Assembly (NCBI GenBank): GCA_030431935.1
Contig: JAUIIC010000008.1
Location: forward strand, 1-40,934
DNA: 40,934 nucleotides
Direction of reading: 5' to 3'
Origin: Alphaproteobacteria bacterium
Lineage (GTDB): Bacteria > Pseudomonadota > Alphaproteobacteria > Rhodobacterales > Rhodobacteraceae
The notes under the pieces are model-generated. The model saw only the letters and a program-made list of their open reading frames with translations, ran no database searches and was not told the origin of the DNA. Each line of letters opens with the position of its first letter. Within the stretch, counting starts at the first letter, position 1. Shown in pieces: positions 38,790-40,934 of this stretch. Made by a program: the position numbers and the translations under genes.

Positions 38790-39547
38790 GTCTCGCCCCC
38801 CGAGATGGAGATGGCCTGGCCAGTGATCCCCTCGGACCCCGGACCGCACAGCCAGAGCGCGGCGGCGGTCACTTCGGCGGGCTGGAACAGGCGTCGCTGG
38901 GGGCTCATCCGTTCAAGGCTTGCGCGGGCGGCCTCGGCGTCCATGCCGGTCTTCTCGACGATGTTGGCGATGCTCTGGCCGGTCATCTCTGTGTCGAGAA
39001 AGCCGGGGCAGAGGGCGTTCACCGTCACGCCCCCGCGCGCGGTCTCCAGCGCAAGGGACTTCACCATCCCGATCACGCCATGCTTGGCCGCGGCATAGGG
39101 CGCGACATAGGGGTAGCCCTTCAGCCCGGCGGTCGAGGCAATGGCGATCAGGCGGCCCCAGCGCGCGCGCCCGAGGCGGCGGCTGGCCTCGCGTAGGGTC
39201 AGGAATACGCCGGTCAGGTTGACCGCGATCATCCGGTTCCACGCGTCAAGCGTCGTGCGGTCGAAGGGGGCGCTTTCCGAGGCGCCGGCATTGGCGATCA
39301 CGATGTCGGGCGTGCCCGCCGCCTCGAACATGGCCGCCACCTGCGCTTCGTCCGTAACGTCCGCCGTCACCCACCGGATCGGGCCATCGCCGGCCACCTT
39401 GCGCAGCGCATCTTCGCGGCGACCGGCGATCCAGACGGTTGCGCCGGCCTCGGAGAGGCCGCGCGCAAGATCCGCGCCCAGCCCGCTGCCCCCGCCGGTC
39501 ACAAGGGCCGTGCGCCCCGCCAGCATCCGCCTTGCACCGCCCGCCAC
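38786..39547 (-). CDS. Short-chain dehydrogenase/reductase
   Basis: This is a classical SDR with TGGGSGLG, NAG (ANAGASESAPF), catalytic Ser in IAIASTAGLKG and Tyr-x3-Lys in VAPYAAAKHG. It resembles 3-hydroxyacyl-CoA or 3-oxoacyl-type dehydrogenases. The frame starts at GTG 39547, 3 bp after the upstream TAA with AGGG eight bases before it (253 residues). ATG 39526 gives a more usual SDR N-terminus (MLAGRTALVTGG) but its AAGGCGG is directly against the start. It should oxidise a hydroxyl intermediate of the 2-aminobenzoyl-CoA pathway. Confidence 0.87.
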   Translation of the reverse strand: MAGGARRMLAGRTALVTGGGSGLGADLARGLSEAGATVWIAGRREDALRKVAGDGPIRWVTADVTDEAQVAAMFEAAGTPDIVIANAGASESAPFDRTTLDAWNRMIAVNLTGVFLTLREASRRLGRARWGRLIAIASTAGLKGYPYVAPYAAAKHGVIGMVKSLALETARGGVTVNALCPGFLDTEMTGQSIANIVEKTGMDAEAARASLERMSPQRRLFQPAEVTAAALWLCGPGSEGITGQAISISGGET

Positions 39548-39550
39548 GTG

Positions 39551-40934
<1,384 letters not shown>

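Overview
The window is GC-rich, gene-dense DNA that looks like an alphaproteobacterium of the Rhodobacterales (Paracoccaceae/Roseobacteraceae). This rests on base composition, gene families, tight overlapping operons, and a dispersed GTATTT-N2-GAACAGAAGAAG element after GC-rich hairpins. That organism assignment is a judgement, not a database result. I saw no tRNA, rRNA, CRISPR array, transposase or phage gene. Nearly all genes are catabolic, transport or regulatory.

Layout. (1) 1-8866: a MarR regulator faces an eight-gene operon across a short promoter region with a perfect 16-bp palindrome. The operon encodes a Rieske oxygenase (reductase, alpha, beta), an acyl-CoA ligase, a thiolase-fold protein without the usual nucleophilic Cys, a DUF35 zinc-ribbon/OB protein fused to a degenerate SDR, a cyclase-family metal hydrolase and an SDR. 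Six of the seven junctions overlap by 4 bp. (2) 8867-11880: copA-cueR with a textbook MerR-family 19-bp-spacer promoter. (3) 11822-16792: a PLP aminotransferase, an MBL hydrolase, an SDR, a VOC-cupin protein and a kynureninase-like enzyme. (4) 16900-24804: two ABC importers, one amino-acid type (binding protein, one permease, aminotransferase; no ATPase) and one complete dipeptide/nickel type. (5) 24805-33503: two phytoene-desaturase-like FAD oxidoreductases around a second cyclase paralogue, a MarR regulator, and a two-subunit indolepyruvate:ferredoxin-type oxidoreductase. (6) 33830-40934: an operon for anthranilate use through CoA thioesters, with a bifunctional aromatic acyl-CoA monooxygenase/OYE protein (cut by the edge), SDR, MarR, enoyl-CoA hydratase, acyl-CoA dehydrogenase, tryptophan 2,3-dioxygenase and 2-aminobenzoate-CoA ligase.

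How it may work together (inference). All blocks point to indole or tryptophan carbon flowing to 2-aminobenzoyl-CoA. A route that uses nearly every gene of blocks 1, 5 and 6 is: indole-3-acetate is dihydroxylated at C2-C3 by the Rieske system; an SDR oxidises the product to dioxindole-3-acetate; the ligase makes its CoA ester; the Cys-less thiolase with DUF35 cleaves this tertiary beta-hydroxyacyl-CoA to isatin and acetyl-CoA; the cyclase-family enzyme hydrolyses isatin to isatinate; the 2-oxoacid oxidoreductase turns isatinate into 2-aminobenzoyl-CoA; block 6 degrades it. Tryptophan dioxygenase, kynureninase-like and cyclase genes also allow a classical kynurenine route. Neither route is proven by sequence alone.

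Unusual DNA structure: four head-to-tail 22-bp palindromes of different sequence but the same geometry at 24962-25054; five GCCGACs at exact 11-bp spacing at 33759-33813; and matching hairpins between binding-protein and permease genes in both ABC operons.
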